The notes under the pieces are model-generated. The model saw nothing but the letters and a program-made list of their open reading frames with translations. It had not been told where the DNA came from and ran no database searches. Shown one piece after another: positions 52,078 to 60,949 of a stretch of DNA of 64,000 nucleotides (within the stretch, counting starts at the first letter, position 1; every line of letters starts with the position of its first letter). A program made the position numbers and the translations under genes. This DNA comes from Rhodospirillaceae bacterium (GTDB lineage Bacteria > Pseudomonadota > Alphaproteobacteria > MPNO01 > UBA2964), in NCBI GenBank assembly GCA_018660305.1, contig JABJKO010000209.1, positions 5,937-69,936 on the forward strand. Reading direction: 5' to 3'.

Positions 52078-52312
52078 CTTGGGCCTTTGACGGATTGGTT
52101 GAGCGGGCAGGGGAGTGGTGACGCCTTTTGCGAAACGAAGCCCCTTTTCATCAGCGCATTCTACACGGCTGTACAATGTTCACAATTCGGCGCTGGACGG
52201 CGCCGACCGTGAGTCTGTTCATTTTGGTTCCGCATAGAGCTTGTCGGCCATTGTCGACTTGACTTAAGGATAGTGTCTGTGACCATCCAACAAATGGTTG
52301 ACGGAGAGGCCT

Positions 52313-54097
52313 ATGCTGGCTGCGACGGAGCAAACGCTTACAGAGACCGTAAATGGCTGGCTCGCCTCATTCGAGACGGCCTTGTCCCAGGGCGATGGCC
52401 GATCCCTCGAGGCTTTGTTCGGCGCGGATGCCCATTGGCGCGATATTCTGGCCTTCACCTGGCATATCCAGACCGTCAGCGGTGGGGAGAATATCGTCGA
52501 CGCGCTGAAGTCTTATGGCGCGGGCACCAGGGCTTCGGGCTTCGAAGCGGATACTGGCCGCACGCCGCCGCGTCTGATCACCCGGGTCGGAACCGAGGCC
52601 CTTGAAGCCATCTTTCGATTCGAGACCGCCTGCGGCCCGGCCAACGGGGTCGTGCGCCTGATCCTTTCCGGTGGCGATGATCCCGCGCCAAAGGCGTGGA
52701 CCCTGATGACGTCGCTCGACCAGATCACCGGGTTCGAGGAAACCATCGGCAATGCGCGGCCCACCGGCATTTCTTATGCGCGCGACTTCCAGGGACCCAA
52801 CTGGCTGGACCGGAGACAATCGGCCACCGCCTTCGCGGACCGGGACCCGGCGGTCCTCGTGGTCGGTGGCGGCCAGGCTGGGCTTTCCATCGCCGCGCGT
52901 CTGGCGCAACTCAATGTGGATACGCTGGTGGTCGACCGCGAACAGCGGGTCGGCGACAATTGGCGCAATCGCTATCACGCCCTGACCCTGCACAACCAGG
53001 TGCACGTCAACCATCTCCCCTACATGCCATTTCCGCCCAACTGGCCGACTTATATACCCAAGGACAAGCTCGCCGGCTGGTTCGAATCCTATGCCGAAAC
53101 CATGGAGATCAATGTCTGGACCGGTACGGAATTCGCCGGTGGCACCTATGACGCGCGGGATGAAATCTGGTCGGTTACGCTGCGTCTGGCCGATGGCGGC
53201 ACAAGGGAAATGCACCCCCGCCATGTGATTATGGCGACCGGCGTCAGCGACATTCCCAATGTGCCGGATATTCCGGGACTGGCGGATTTCGGCGGCCGGT
53301 TGGTGCATTCCAGCGAGTTCGGCCAGGGCGCGGACTGGGCCGACAGGAACGCGCTCATCATCGGCACCGGGACCAGCGGCCATGATATCGCGCAGGATCT
53401 GTATTCCCATGGTGCGGCGGTCACCATGGTGCAGCGGAACCCGACCCTGATCGTCGGCATAGAGCCCAGCGCGCAGCTCCCCTACACCCTGTACGGCGAA
53501 GGGCCGCCGCTGGAGGATTGCGATCTCCTCACCACCTCCTTCCCGTTCCGGATGCTGAAAAAATTTCACCAGCGGATAACCGAGCAGACCAAGATACACG
53601 ACAAAGACCTCCTCGACGGCCTGTCACGGGTGGGGTTCAAGCTCGATTTCGGCGAGGACGATACGGGCTGGCAATTCAAGTATCTTCAGCGCGGCGGGGG
53701 CTATTATTTCAACGTGGGCTGCTCGGATCTGATCATCGGCCGCAAGATCGGTCTGGTTCAGTTCGACCAGATAGACGGGTTCTGCGCCGACGGTGCCCGG
53801 CTGCGGAGCGGCGAAATGCTGCCGGCGGATGTGATCGTTCAGGCCACCGGCTACAAAGGCCAGGACTATCTGGTCCGTCAGCTGTTCGGCGATGATATGG
53901 CCGATCGCATCGGTCCCATATGGGGGTTCGATCCGGAAAAACAGGAACTCCGCAACATGTGGACCCGCACGGCTCAGCCCGGCCTATGGTTCATCGCCGG
54001 CAGTTTCGCGCAATGCCGTATCTATTCCAAATATCTCGGACTGCAGATCAAGGCCTGCGAAGAAAACATGATCCCCCTGGTCCGGGCGGAAGGCTAG
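52313..54097 (+). CDS. Flavin-containing monooxygenase with an N-terminal SnoaL/NTF2-like domain
   Basis: A 594-aa protein starting at an ATG after GGAGAGG. Residues 1-140 look like a SnoaL/NTF2-like fold (TVNGWLASFETALSQGDGRSLEALFGADAHWRDI in parts). The FAD site is VLVVGGGQAGLSIAARL (about 181-197) and the NADPH site is ALIIGTGTSGHDIAQDL (near 350). RVGDNWRNRYHALTLHNQV and ATGYKGQDYLVRQLF are typical of FAD/NADPH monooxygenases that oxidise N, S or carbonyl groups. Two small proteins with possible ferredoxin-like folds lie convergent just downstream, so a catabolic cluster is likely. The substrate is unknown. Confidence 0.9.
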   Translation: MLAATEQTLTETVNGWLASFETALSQGDGRSLEALFGADAHWRDILAFTWHIQTVSGGENIVDALKSYGAGTRASGFEADTGRTPPRLITRVGTEALEAIFRFETACGPANGVVRLILSGGDDPAPKAWTLMTSLDQITGFEETIGNARPTGISYARDFQGPNWLDRRQSATAFADRDPAVLVVGGGQAGLSIAARLAQLNVDTLVVDREQRVGDNWRNRYHALTLHNQVHVNHLPYMPFPPNWPTYIPKDKLAGWFESYAETMEINVWTGTEFAGGTYDARDEIWSVTLRLADGGTREMHPRHVIMATGVSDIPNVPDIPGLADFGGRLVHSSEFGQGADWADRNALIIGTGTSGHDIAQDLYSHGAAVTMVQRNPTLIVGIEPSAQLPYTLYGEGPPLEDCDLLTTSFPFRMLKKFHQRITEQTKIHDKDLLDGLSRVGFKLDFGEDDTGWQFKYLQRGGGYYFNVGCSDLIIGRKIGLVQFDQIDGFCADGARLRSGEMLPADVIVQATGYKGQDYLVRQLFGDDMADRIGPIWGFDPEKQELRNMWTRTAQPGLWFIAGSFAQCRIYSKYLGLQIKACEENMIPLVRAEG

Positions 54098-54109
54098 GGC
54101 ACCGCCCTA

Positions 54110-54649
54110 TTAGTTATCGATCCCATGGGGCGATACGTGGCGGTCGGTGATGGGTGCGAAGACACCGAGGATGTCGGCCCTGTCGCGTGCCAGGCTCTCG
54201 CCGGTCTCTCTGTCGATTATGGCGAGGCCTCGGCGCTCGGTAGTGCGGTCGAGACCGGCGATGTCGAGCCAGACGAAATCCGCCATAGCCGGAATTGTTT
54301 GCGCCGCGGCGGGATCTTCCAGCAGGATCAGGCATTCTTCGGCGGATACTTCGGGCGCCGCCTCCATGCCGGCGAACAGGTTACGCTTCCAGTTGGTTAC
54401 ACGCTCGTCCCAGCCATCGAACGTCCCGCCCCCCACGGTGCGGTAGTCCGGCCGGTCGAGCACGGCGGCGTCGCGCACCGAATGGACCGCCAGATAAGGG
54501 GCCGGCGTATGGTTGATGGCGCGGAACCGTTGCGACGCCCTGAAACCCGGTAGCGCCAGCAAATTCGCCAGCTTCTCGTCGCTGTAATAATCGTTCCACG
54601 CGGTCTCCCGCGCCGGGTCCGTAAAGGCGCATTCCACCATATAGATCAT
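54110..54649 (-). CDS. Two-domain small protein, possibly EthD/dimeric alpha-beta-barrel type
   Basis: A 179-aa protein. The first 100 residues (MIYMVECAFTDPARETAWNDYY, LLALPGFRASQRFRAIN, PAPYLAVHSVRDAAVL) resemble dimeric alpha-beta-barrel EthD-like domains. The second half repeats a similar strand pattern around FVWLDIAGLD. The ATG at 54649 follows an AGGAGACG site; the longer frame to 54814 overlaps the next gene and is not coding. Such proteins often assist mono- or dioxygenases, which fits the neighbouring flavin monooxygenase. The family call is tentative. Confidence 0.65.
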   Translation of the reverse strand: MIYMVECAFTDPARETAWNDYYSDEKLANLLALPGFRASQRFRAINHTPAPYLAVHSVRDAAVLDRPDYRTVGGGTFDGWDERVTNWKRNLFAGMEAAPEVSAEECLILLEDPAAAQTIPAMADFVWLDIAGLDRTTERRGLAIIDRETGESLARDRADILGVFAPITDRHVSPHGIDN

Positions 54650-54686
54650 CGCGTCACGTCTCCTGGTGCCTGGTTGCCGGCGGGGC

Positions 54687-54971
54687 TCATACCCCCTCGA
54701 CGATGCAGACCTCGCGGTTTGCCGCATTTTTCTGGAATTCCCAGGCTTCCTGATATTCCTTCGAGTGGTAGCAGGCGACGGCCTGCTCGACGGAAGCGAA
54801 CTCAACCAGGACATTTCGGGGATATTCGTCGCCCTCGAGGGTCACGCACTTGCCGCCGCGCGCCAGAATCCGCCCGCCATGCAATTCCAGTGCCGGTCCT
54901 GCAAGCTTTGCGTATTCGCCATAGGCGGCCTCGTCGGTGATTTGAACTTTGCTCATCCAGTACGCGGTCAT
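54687..54971 (-). CDS. DUF1330 protein
   Basis: A 94-aa protein matching DUF1330: MTAYWMSKVQITDEAAYGEY, GPALELHGGRILARGGKCV, and VLVEFASVEQAVACYHSKEYQEAW. This is a dimeric alpha-beta-barrel fold of unknown enzymatic role. The ATG at 54971 after GGGAGGG was chosen. It precedes the EthD-like gene by 37 bp on the same strand, so the two are probably co-expressed. Confidence 0.88.
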   Translation of the reverse strand: MTAYWMSKVQITDEAAYGEYAKLAGPALELHGGRILARGGKCVTLEGDEYPRNVLVEFASVEQAVACYHSKEYQEAWEFQKNAANREVCIVEGV

Positions 54972-55134
54972 TTCGACCCTCCCTTTGTTCTTGTGGCGGC
55001 GCATCAGTCGGTGAAAGTCTATGCGGCGTCAGGGACTGAGTCCATCGGCGCCAAAGGACCGGGTGGCTTGACTGGGCCGCGGCCGCGGCCTACCTAGAGG
55101 TCCTGCGGAGACAAAAATAGAGCTTTCGACGCCC

Positions 55135-55659
55135 ATGGCGATTCTGCCCATTATCAAGGCGCCCGACCCCCTTCTCAAGAAACGATGCGCGCCGATGGAA
55201 CGTGTCGATGACGAGACGCGCCGCCTGATGGATGACATGCTGGAAACCATGTATGCCGCCCCCGGTGTCGGGCTCGCCGCCCCCCAGGTGGGGGTGCAAA
55301 GGCGCATCATCGTGGTGGATACCTCCGATCCCGAGGGCGACCGGACGCCCCTGCGCATGGCCAACCCGGAAATCATCGCGGCATCGGAAGAGCTGGCCTT
55401 GCGCGAAGAGGGGTGCCTGTCGTTTCCGCAGCAATATGAGGAGGTGGAGCGGCCGTTGACAGTACGGGTCCGTTATCTCGATCACGAGAATGAAATTCGT
55501 GAATTCGACGCGGACGGACTCCTCGCGGTTTGCGTTCAGCACGAGATAGATCATCTGGATGGGGTGCTGCTGGTCGATCATCTGTCGACCCTCAAGCGCA
55601 GTATCATTCTGCGCCGGATGAAGAAGCTCAAAAAAGAATCCGCCGGCGTCCGCGTCTGA
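55135..55659 (+). CDS. def: Peptide deformylase
   Basis: A 174-aa type I deformylase with all three motifs: [10 protein letters not shown] (about 44-53), EEGCLSFP (Cys about 94) and [11 protein letters not shown] (His about 136 and 140, Glu 137). It removes the formyl group from nascent proteins using a metal ion. The fmt gene follows 2 bp later, as in most bacteria. Confidence 0.96.
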   Translation: MAILPIIKAPDPLLKKRCAPMERVDDETRRLMDDMLETMYAAPGVGLAAPQVGVQRRIIVVDTSDPEGDRTPLRMANPEIIAASEELALREEGCLSFPQQYEEVERPLTVRVRYLDHENEIREFDADGLLAVCVQHEIDHLDGVLLVDHLSTLKRSIILRRMKKLKKESAGVRV

Positions 55660-55661
55660 TC

Positions 55662-56612
55662 ATGACCGGTCTCCGCCTTGTCTTCATGGGTACGCCGGAT
55701 ATCGCGCTGCCGTCGCTGGCCGCGCTGATCGATGCCGGCCATGACATTGCCTGCGTCTATAGCCAGCCGCCGCGTCCCGCCGGACGCGGCCAGCGGGAGC
55801 GGCCTTCTCCGGTTCAGGCCTATGCCGAGGAGAAGGGGATACCGGTCAGGTTTCCCACCAACCTCAAGGACAAGGCGGCGCAACAGGACTTTGCCGCCCT
55901 TGGCGCCGATGCCGCCATTGTCATCGCCTATGGGCTGATACTGCCGCAGGTGGTTCTGGATGCCCCGCGCCTGGGATGTCTCAACATTCATACGTCTTTG
56001 CTGCCCCGCTGGCGCGGTGCGGCACCCATCCAGCGGGCCATCATGGAAGGGGATACCGAAACCGGTGTCACCATCATGCAGATGGATGCAGGGCTCGATA
56101 CCGGTGGGATTTTGGCGCGGGAAGCCGTTCCCATCACCGGGGAAACAACGGCGGAGGCCCTGCACGATGCCCTGGCCGGGATAGGCGCCCGTCTGGTGGT
56201 CGAGACGCTTGAGGGATTGGCGGCGGGGGATCTGGTCGCCACGCCGCAGCCGGATGAGGGGGCGACCTACGCCAGGAAACTCTCGCGCGATGACGGAAGG
56301 CTGGACTGGCAGCGCGATGCGGAGGCGCTGGACCGCCAGTGCCGCGCCCTCAACCCGTGGCCGGGGACCTGGTTCGAACAGGGCGGCGAACGCATCCGTG
56401 TGCTGGCCGCCGAACCGGATAGCGATGGCGCCAACCATTCACCCGGAACGGTCATCGATGACCGGGCGACAATCGCCTGCGGGTCCGGGGCGCTTCGGCT
56501 TCTGCGGCTGCAACGGCCGGGCAAGGCGGCCATGGAGTCCGATGCCTTCCTGCGGGGCTATGCGCTGACGCCGGGTATGGTTTTGGGCGCCCCTGACGCT
56601 CCGGGCTCATGA
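55662..56612 (+). CDS. fmt: Methionyl-tRNA formyltransferase
   Basis: A 316-aa protein. [20 protein letters not shown] opens it and the folate/catalytic site is [21 protein letters not shown] with the following [18 protein letters not shown]. The C-terminal tRNA-binding domain ends near [16 protein letters not shown]. The ATG at 55662 directly follows the def stop. The stop overlaps the truA start (ATGA). Confidence 0.96.
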   Translation: MTGLRLVFMGTPDIALPSLAALIDAGHDIACVYSQPPRPAGRGQRERPSPVQAYAEEKGIPVRFPTNLKDKAAQQDFAALGADAAIVIAYGLILPQVVLDAPRLGCLNIHTSLLPRWRGAAPIQRAIMEGDTETGVTIMQMDAGLDTGGILAREAVPITGETTAEALHDALAGIGARLVVETLEGLAAGDLVATPQPDEGATYARKLSRDDGRLDWQRDAEALDRQCRALNPWPGTWFEQGGERIRVLAAEPDSDGANHSPGTVIDDRATIACGSGALRLLRLQRPGKAAMESDAFLRGYALTPGMVLGAPDAPGS

Positions 56613-57361
56613 CCCGCTACAAGCTGACCCTCGAATATGACGGTACGGACTTTGTCGGCTGGCAGCGCCAGACCAACGGGGCTTCGATTCAGGAAGAGCT
56701 GGAGCGGGCGGTGCACGGTTTTTGCGGCGAGACGGTCACGGCTTACGGTGCCGGCCGCACCGACGCGGGGGTTCATGCGCTGGGTCAGGTCGCTCACATC
56801 GATATCCAACGGGAGACCGTGCCCGATACCGTGCGGGACGCCATCAACGCCCATCTCCGGCCGCATCCCATCGCCGTCCGGGACGCCGAAGCGGTCTCCG
56901 ATGACTTTCACGCACGCTTTTCGGCGGTGGAGCGTTCGTATCTTTACCGGATTCTCAATCGCCGGGCGCCGCCCGCGATCCTGCGCGGCCAGGTCTGGTA
57001 CGTCCCCGGAGATCTCGACGCGGCGGCCATGAACGAGGCCGCCCAGATTCTGGTGGGAAATCACGATTTCACAAGTTTTCGGGCGACCCTGTGTCAGGCC
57101 AAATCGCCGGTCAAGACACTGGATTTGCTGTCGGTGACGCGCGACGGAGAGGAAATTCTTGTGCGGGCCGAGGCAAGATCGTTTTTGCATCACCAGGTGC
57201 GTAACATGGTGGGCACGCTCAAGCTGGTGGGCGATGGGAAATGGACCGTCGCCGACGTCGCGGCGGCGCTCGCGGCAAAAGATCGCGCAAAGGGCGGGCC
57301 GACGTCGCCGGCCGAGGGACTTTATCTCACCGCGGTGCGCTATCCGCCGACCACGCGCTGA
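56609..57361 (+). CDS. truA: tRNA pseudouridine(38-40) synthase
   Basis: A 250-aa protein. The catalytic aspartate is in [18 protein letters not shown] (Asp about 52). [20 protein letters not shown] and [17 protein letters not shown] are the family signatures. It makes pseudouridine in the tRNA anticodon stem. Its start overlaps fmt, and its last 22 bp overlap the end of the convergent membrane protein gene. Confidence 0.95.
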   Translation: MTRYKLTLEYDGTDFVGWQRQTNGASIQEELERAVHGFCGETVTAYGAGRTDAGVHALGQVAHIDIQRETVPDTVRDAINAHLRPHPIAVRDAEAVSDDFHARFSAVERSYLYRILNRRAPPAILRGQVWYVPGDLDAAAMNEAAQILVGNHDFTSFRATLCQAKSPVKTLDLLSVTRDGEEILVRAEARSFLHHQVRNMVGTLKLVGDGKWTVADVAAALAAKDRAKGGPTSPAEGLYLTAVRYPPTTR

Positions 57362-57930
57362 AGACCCAACAATCGGTTCGACCATCCGTCGACCATGATA
57401 CTGAGGGCCAGGTCCAGAAACACAATGCCGACGGCTCCCGGCAGGGTGGCTTGCAGCGCAACATGCGCGATGAAGCCCTGAAAAATCAAAACCGCGGCCA
57501 CGACCACCACGGTCATCATCACGCTCAGGGAGGGCGAGAGAAAACCGGCCGCCGCCAGCGAGCTCACGAAAAGCAAGAGGGTGATTTGAAGGACGACCGC
57601 CCAATTGTAAGCGGCGATGTACCGGCAAAACCATTTCTGCCGATCGGTCAGCACGGCGATGTAGTACATGGCGAAGGGAAAAACCATCCAGCCGATCACA
57701 TAGCCGATGGAGTGGACGAAGAACGCATAGACAGGCCCGACGGCAATGGTCGCGCCGGTGTTTCGAATGGTCAGGAGGATGGCGTAGAGCGGCAGTGCGA
57801 TCACCGCGGCCCAGAACGAACGCCAGAACGCTTCGTTGGTATTGTCAAAAAACGTAATGCCGTTGGCATCAAACCGGGCCAGTCGCCAAGCGCCATAGAG
57901 CGACCGGCTGGCCTCCTGCGCCGTGATCAT
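57340..57930 (-). CDS. Multi-pass membrane protein, 196 aa, unknown function
   Basis: About four to five hydrophobic helices: [49 protein letters not shown] (in parts), [20 protein letters not shown] and [23 protein letters not shown]. It ends in [18 protein letters not shown] do not recognise a named family. It sits between truA and dapE, and its start is 13 bp after the dapE stop's upstream neighbour gap, so it could be read with dapE on one message. Confidence 0.75.
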   Translation of the reverse strand: MITAQEASRSLYGAWRLARFDANGITFFDNTNEAFWRSFWAAVIALPLYAILLTIRNTGATIAVGPVYAFFVHSIGYVIGWMVFPFAMYYIAVLTDRQKWFCRYIAAYNWAVVLQITLLLFVSSLAAAGFLSPSLSVMMTVVVVAAVLIFQGFIAHVALQATLPGAVGIVFLDLALSIMVDGWSNRLLGLQRVVGG

Positions 57931-57943
57931 GATCCAGCTTGCG

Positions 57944-59098
57944 TCATGAGGCGAAATAGCCGTCCAGCACGGCCTCGTAAATATCGGTTAGATTCTCCAG
58001 ATCGCTGATGGCAACCCGCTCGTCGAGCTTATGCATGGTCTGGCTGATGAGACCGAATTCGGCAACCGGGCAGAAATCCTTGATGAACCGAGCGTCCGAC
58101 GTGCCGCCGGTGGTGCTCAGATCCGGCTCCATGCCGGTGACGGATTTGATGGCGCCGGCGAGCAGGGCGCTGAACGGGCCGGGTGCGGTGAGAAAGGCGT
58201 CGCCGGTGATATGAAACTCCAGGTCATAGTCGCCGCCGATGTCCTCGCATTTGGACCGCAGCCAGGCCATGAGAGTCTCGCTGGTATGAAGATCGTTGTA
58301 GCGGATATTGAAGGCGGCCCGCACCGTGCCCGGGATGATATTGGTTGCGCTGTTGCCCACATCGATGGTGGTGATCTGCAGATTCGACGGCTGGAAATGA
58401 TCGGTGCCGTCGTCCAGCACCTCGTCGTTGATCGCCGCCAGCATTTTGAGCAGGCGCGGCAGGGGGTTGTCGGCCAGGTGGGGATAGGCGGTATGGCCCT
58501 GCACCCCATGCACGTCGAGCCAGCCTGACAGGGAGCCGCGGCGTCCGATCTTGGCCATCTCGCCAAGGGTCGACGGGTTGGTCGGCTCGCCCACCAGACA
58601 CGCATCCATGGTCTCGCCCCGCTCCTGCATCCATTGCAGTACTTTCCGGGTGCCGTTGATGGCCGGGCCTTCTTCGTCGCCGGTGATCAGCAGGCTGATG
58701 GAGCCGTTAAAGCCATCGCCCTTGCGCGCAAGAAACCGCGACGCCGCATCCGCGAAACAGGCGACGGCTGTTTTCATGTCGGTGGCGCCGCGGCCATAAA
58801 GAACGCCGTCGATCACCTCGGCGCCAAACGGGTCCGTGGTCCAACCGGCTTCGTCGCCGACCGGCACCACATCCGTATGACCGGCGAAGCAGAAATTGGG
58901 ACCCTCGGTTCCGATGCGGGCATACATGTTCTGGACGTCCGGCGTATTGTCGTCGGAAAATTTCAGCCGGTGACAGGTAAAGCCGATGGATTCCAGGGCC
59001 GCCTGAAGCGTATCAAGCGACCCGCCGTCTTCGGGCGTGACGCTGCGGCAGCGGATCAGTGCCTTGGCAAGCTCCAGCGCATCGAGGGTCGTGCTCAA
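57944..59098 (-). CDS. dapE: Succinyl-diaminopimelate desuccinylase
   Basis: A 384-aa M20-type enzyme. Metal ligands lie in [14 protein letters not shown] (His about 74), [14 protein letters not shown] (Asp about 107) and [14 protein letters not shown] (Glu about 142-143). GGTSDARFI near 335 and a late HKLDERV-type His also fit. The TTG at 59098 was taken as start: it overlaps the dapD stop as TTGA and gives the normal DapE length. The upstream extension in the same frame to 59386 is antisense-like sequence within dapD. It releases LL-diaminopimelate and succinate. Confidence 0.95.
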   Translation of the reverse strand: MSTTLDALELAKALIRCRSVTPEDGGSLDTLQAALESIGFTCHRLKFSDDNTPDVQNMYARIGTEGPNFCFAGHTDVVPVGDEAGWTTDPFGAEVIDGVLYGRGATDMKTAVACFADAASRFLARKGDGFNGSISLLITGDEEGPAINGTRKVLQWMQERGETMDACLVGEPTNPSTLGEMAKIGRRGSLSGWLDVHGVQGHTAYPHLADNPLPRLLKMLAAINDEVLDDGTDHFQPSNLQITTIDVGNSATNIIPGTVRAAFNIRYNDLHTSETLMAWLRSKCEDIGGDYDLEFHITGDAFLTAPGPFSALLAGAIKSVTGMEPDLSTTGGTSDARFIKDFCPVAEFGLISQTMHKLDERVAISDLENLTDIYEAVLDGYFAS

Positions 59099-59955
59099 TC
59101 GCGTAACAGATCGTTGATCGACGTGCGGGATCGCGTACGCTCGTCGACCCGTTTGACGATGACGGCGCAGTAAAGGCTGGGTCCGGGCGATCCGTCGGGC
59201 AACGGTTTGCCGGCGACCGATCCGGGCACCACCACCGAATAGGCGGGGACCCGGCCAAAATGAATTTCGCCGGTCGCGCGATCGATGATCTTGGTTGATC
59301 CGCCGAGAAAGACGCCCATGGACAGCACGGCGCCGTCTTCGACAATGACGCCCTCGGCCACTTCGGAGCGCGCACCGACAAAGCAATTGTCGCCGATAAT
59401 CACCGGATCGGCCTGCAGGGGCTCAAGCACCCCGCCGATACCGGCGCCACCGGAAATGTGACAGTTTTTGCCGATCTGAGCGCAGGAGCCGATGGTCGCC
59501 CAGGTATCCACCATGGTGCCGCTGTCCACATAGGCACCGATGTTGAGAAAACTCGGCATCATGACGACGCCGGGCGCCACATAGACCCCCCGCCGTACGG
59601 TACAGTTTGGCACCGCCCGGAATCCGGCCTCGCGGAATTTTGCATCGTCCCAGCCGGCGAATTTGGACCCCACCTTGTCGTACCAGGGAGAGTCGCCGCG
59701 CACCGGATCGGTGGGCCCGCCGGGCATGGGGACGTTGTCGTAGGCCCTGAAAGACAGCAGAACCGCCTTTTTGAGCCATTGGTTGACCTGCCAGTTTCCG
59801 TCAGCCAGCTTTTCGGCGACGCGAAAGGTTCCGGAATCGAGGCCGTCGAGCGTCTCATCGATGGCATTGCGCACCGCGCCCTTTGTTTCGGGGGAGACGG
59901 CATCCCGGTTTTCCCAGGCTTCGTCGATTGTCTTTTGCAGGTCTGTATTGCTCAT
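59095..59955 (-). CDS. dapD: Tetrahydrodipicolinate N-succinyltransferase
   Basis: A 286-aa protein with a left-handed beta-helix of hexapeptide repeats in the second half. It contains [61 protein letters not shown] and [21 protein letters not shown] (in parts). [18 protein letters not shown] is the standard N-terminus, so the ATG at 59955 was chosen. With the overlapping dapE it makes two steps of the succinylase route to diaminopimelate and lysine. Confidence 0.96.
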   Translation of the reverse strand: MSNTDLQKTIDEAWENRDAVSPETKGAVRNAIDETLDGLDSGTFRVAEKLADGNWQVNQWLKKAVLLSFRAYDNVPMPGGPTDPVRGDSPWYDKVGSKFAGWDDAKFREAGFRAVPNCTVRRGVYVAPGVVMMPSFLNIGAYVDSGTMVDTWATIGSCAQIGKNCHISGGAGIGGVLEPLQADPVIIGDNCFVGARSEVAEGVIVEDGAVLSMGVFLGGSTKIIDRATGEIHFGRVPAYSVVVPGSVAGKPLPDGSPGPSLYCAVIVKRVDERTRSRTSINDLLRD

Positions 59956-60040
59956 GAATTCTCTATGGATGGGCCCGCAAATGCGGGCGATTAGCCGGTT
60001 TAAACGTTTTTGAACAATAGTGACAGGCCGTGTGGAGTCA

Positions 60041-60055
60041 ACCGCCGCAGGCGGT
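60041..60055 (-). other. Hairpin between the HAD phosphatase and dapD genes
   Basis: ACCGCC, GCA, GGCGGT form a perfect 6-bp stem 13 bp after the stop of the HAD gene and about 85 bp before the dapD start. It lacks a T-run. It could be a weak terminator; no lysine riboswitch pattern was recognised around it. Confidence 0.3.
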
Positions 60056-60067
60056 GGTTCCATCGAG

Positions 60068-60778
60068 TCACGGGGCAGTGCCGGCGATCTCCCGGACCCA
60101 GGATAATATGTCGCCTACCACGTGGTCGATATGGGCTTCCGGCGCCACATCGCGGGCCCACTCGGCACCGGTCTTCATCCAGACGGTGGTCATGCCGAGG
60201 GCGGCGGCCGGCTCCAGATTGCGGGCGATATCATCGATCATGATGGCGCGCTTTGGATCGATCGAATACAGGGAACAAAGCGTCTCATAGGGCTCCATCG
60301 CGGGTTTTGGCAGGTATTCGGCCGCCGCGATGTCGTAAATAGCCTCAAAGATGTCCGGCATCTCGAGGCGGTCGAGAACAAGCTGCGCATGGTGCGCCGA
60401 GGCGTTGGTATAGATGATTTTTCGGCCCGGAAGCCGCTTTATGGCCTCTCCCAGAGCCGGGTTGGGATCGACCTGGGTCAGGTCCATGGGCGTCATTTCT
60501 TCGAAAAATCGGGCGGGATCAAGTCCGTGATGAATCATCAGACCGCGCAACGTGAGCCCGTATTTCTTAAAATAGGTTTTTTGTACCCGACGGGCTTCGA
60601 TGGCATCCACGTTAAGGAAGTTTGCCACAAACTTACCCATATGCTCGTCGATATGGCGCAACAGCGTTTCCGTTACCGGATATAGCGTGTTGTCCAGGTC
60701 AAACACCCAGGTATCGATTCCCCCAAAACCGTTGGCGGGATTTCGCGTTAACGAATTCAAGGAGGGATCTTCCGTCAT
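60068..60778 (-). CDS. HAD-family pyrimidine 5'-nucleotidase-like phosphatase
   Basis: A 236-aa HAD hydrolase. Motif I is [12 protein letters not shown] (about 23-34), motif II is KIIYTNAS (near 120) and motif III/IV includes [10 protein letters not shown] and [24 protein letters not shown]. This form, with a helical cap and LDNTLYP, matches the pyrimidine 5'-nucleotidase subgroup found next to dapD in many Alphaproteobacteria. It has no signal peptide. It lies upstream of dapD on the same strand. Confidence 0.88.
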   Translation of the reverse strand: MTEDPSLNSLTRNPANGFGGIDTWVFDLDNTLYPVTETLLRHIDEHMGKFVANFLNVDAIEARRVQKTYFKKYGLTLRGLMIHHGLDPARFFEEMTPMDLTQVDPNPALGEAIKRLPGRKIIYTNASAHHAQLVLDRLEMPDIFEAIYDIAAAEYLPKPAMEPYETLCSLYSIDPKRAIMIDDIARNLEPAAALGMTTVWMKTGAEWARDVAPEAHIDHVVGDILSWVREIAGTAP

Positions 60779-60908
60779 GACGCCAATGTGGCGCGCCCGG
60801 GTTGGTGTTGCAACCCATGGTCTGCCCGGATGGCCGGAACCGGCCAGAAATCATTCTTTAAGTCCTGTCACTTAGGATTTACCTCTAACGATTTGAGTAA
60901 ACTTTCCT

Positions 60909-60930
60909 GCCGGTCTGCAAAAAGACCGGC
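60909..60930 (+). promoter_or_regulatory. 8-bp hairpin in the leader of the EAL protein gene
   Basis: GCCGGTCT and AGACCGGC form a perfect 8-bp stem around GCAAAA, ending 19 bp before the start codon at 60950. No T-run follows, so it is not a standard terminator. It may affect ribosome access or protein binding. Confidence 0.5.
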
Positions 60931-60949
60931 ACATCCCGTCGGAACACTA

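Noticed and set aside
57944..59386. 480-codon version of dapE
   Set aside because: The first 96 codons are Arg-rich out-of-frame sequence inside dapD; the conserved protein begins at 59098.
60779..60949. Upstream extension of the EAL protein to 60788
   Set aside because: The extra 54 residues resemble no domain, run through the leader hairpin and lack a ribosome binding site.
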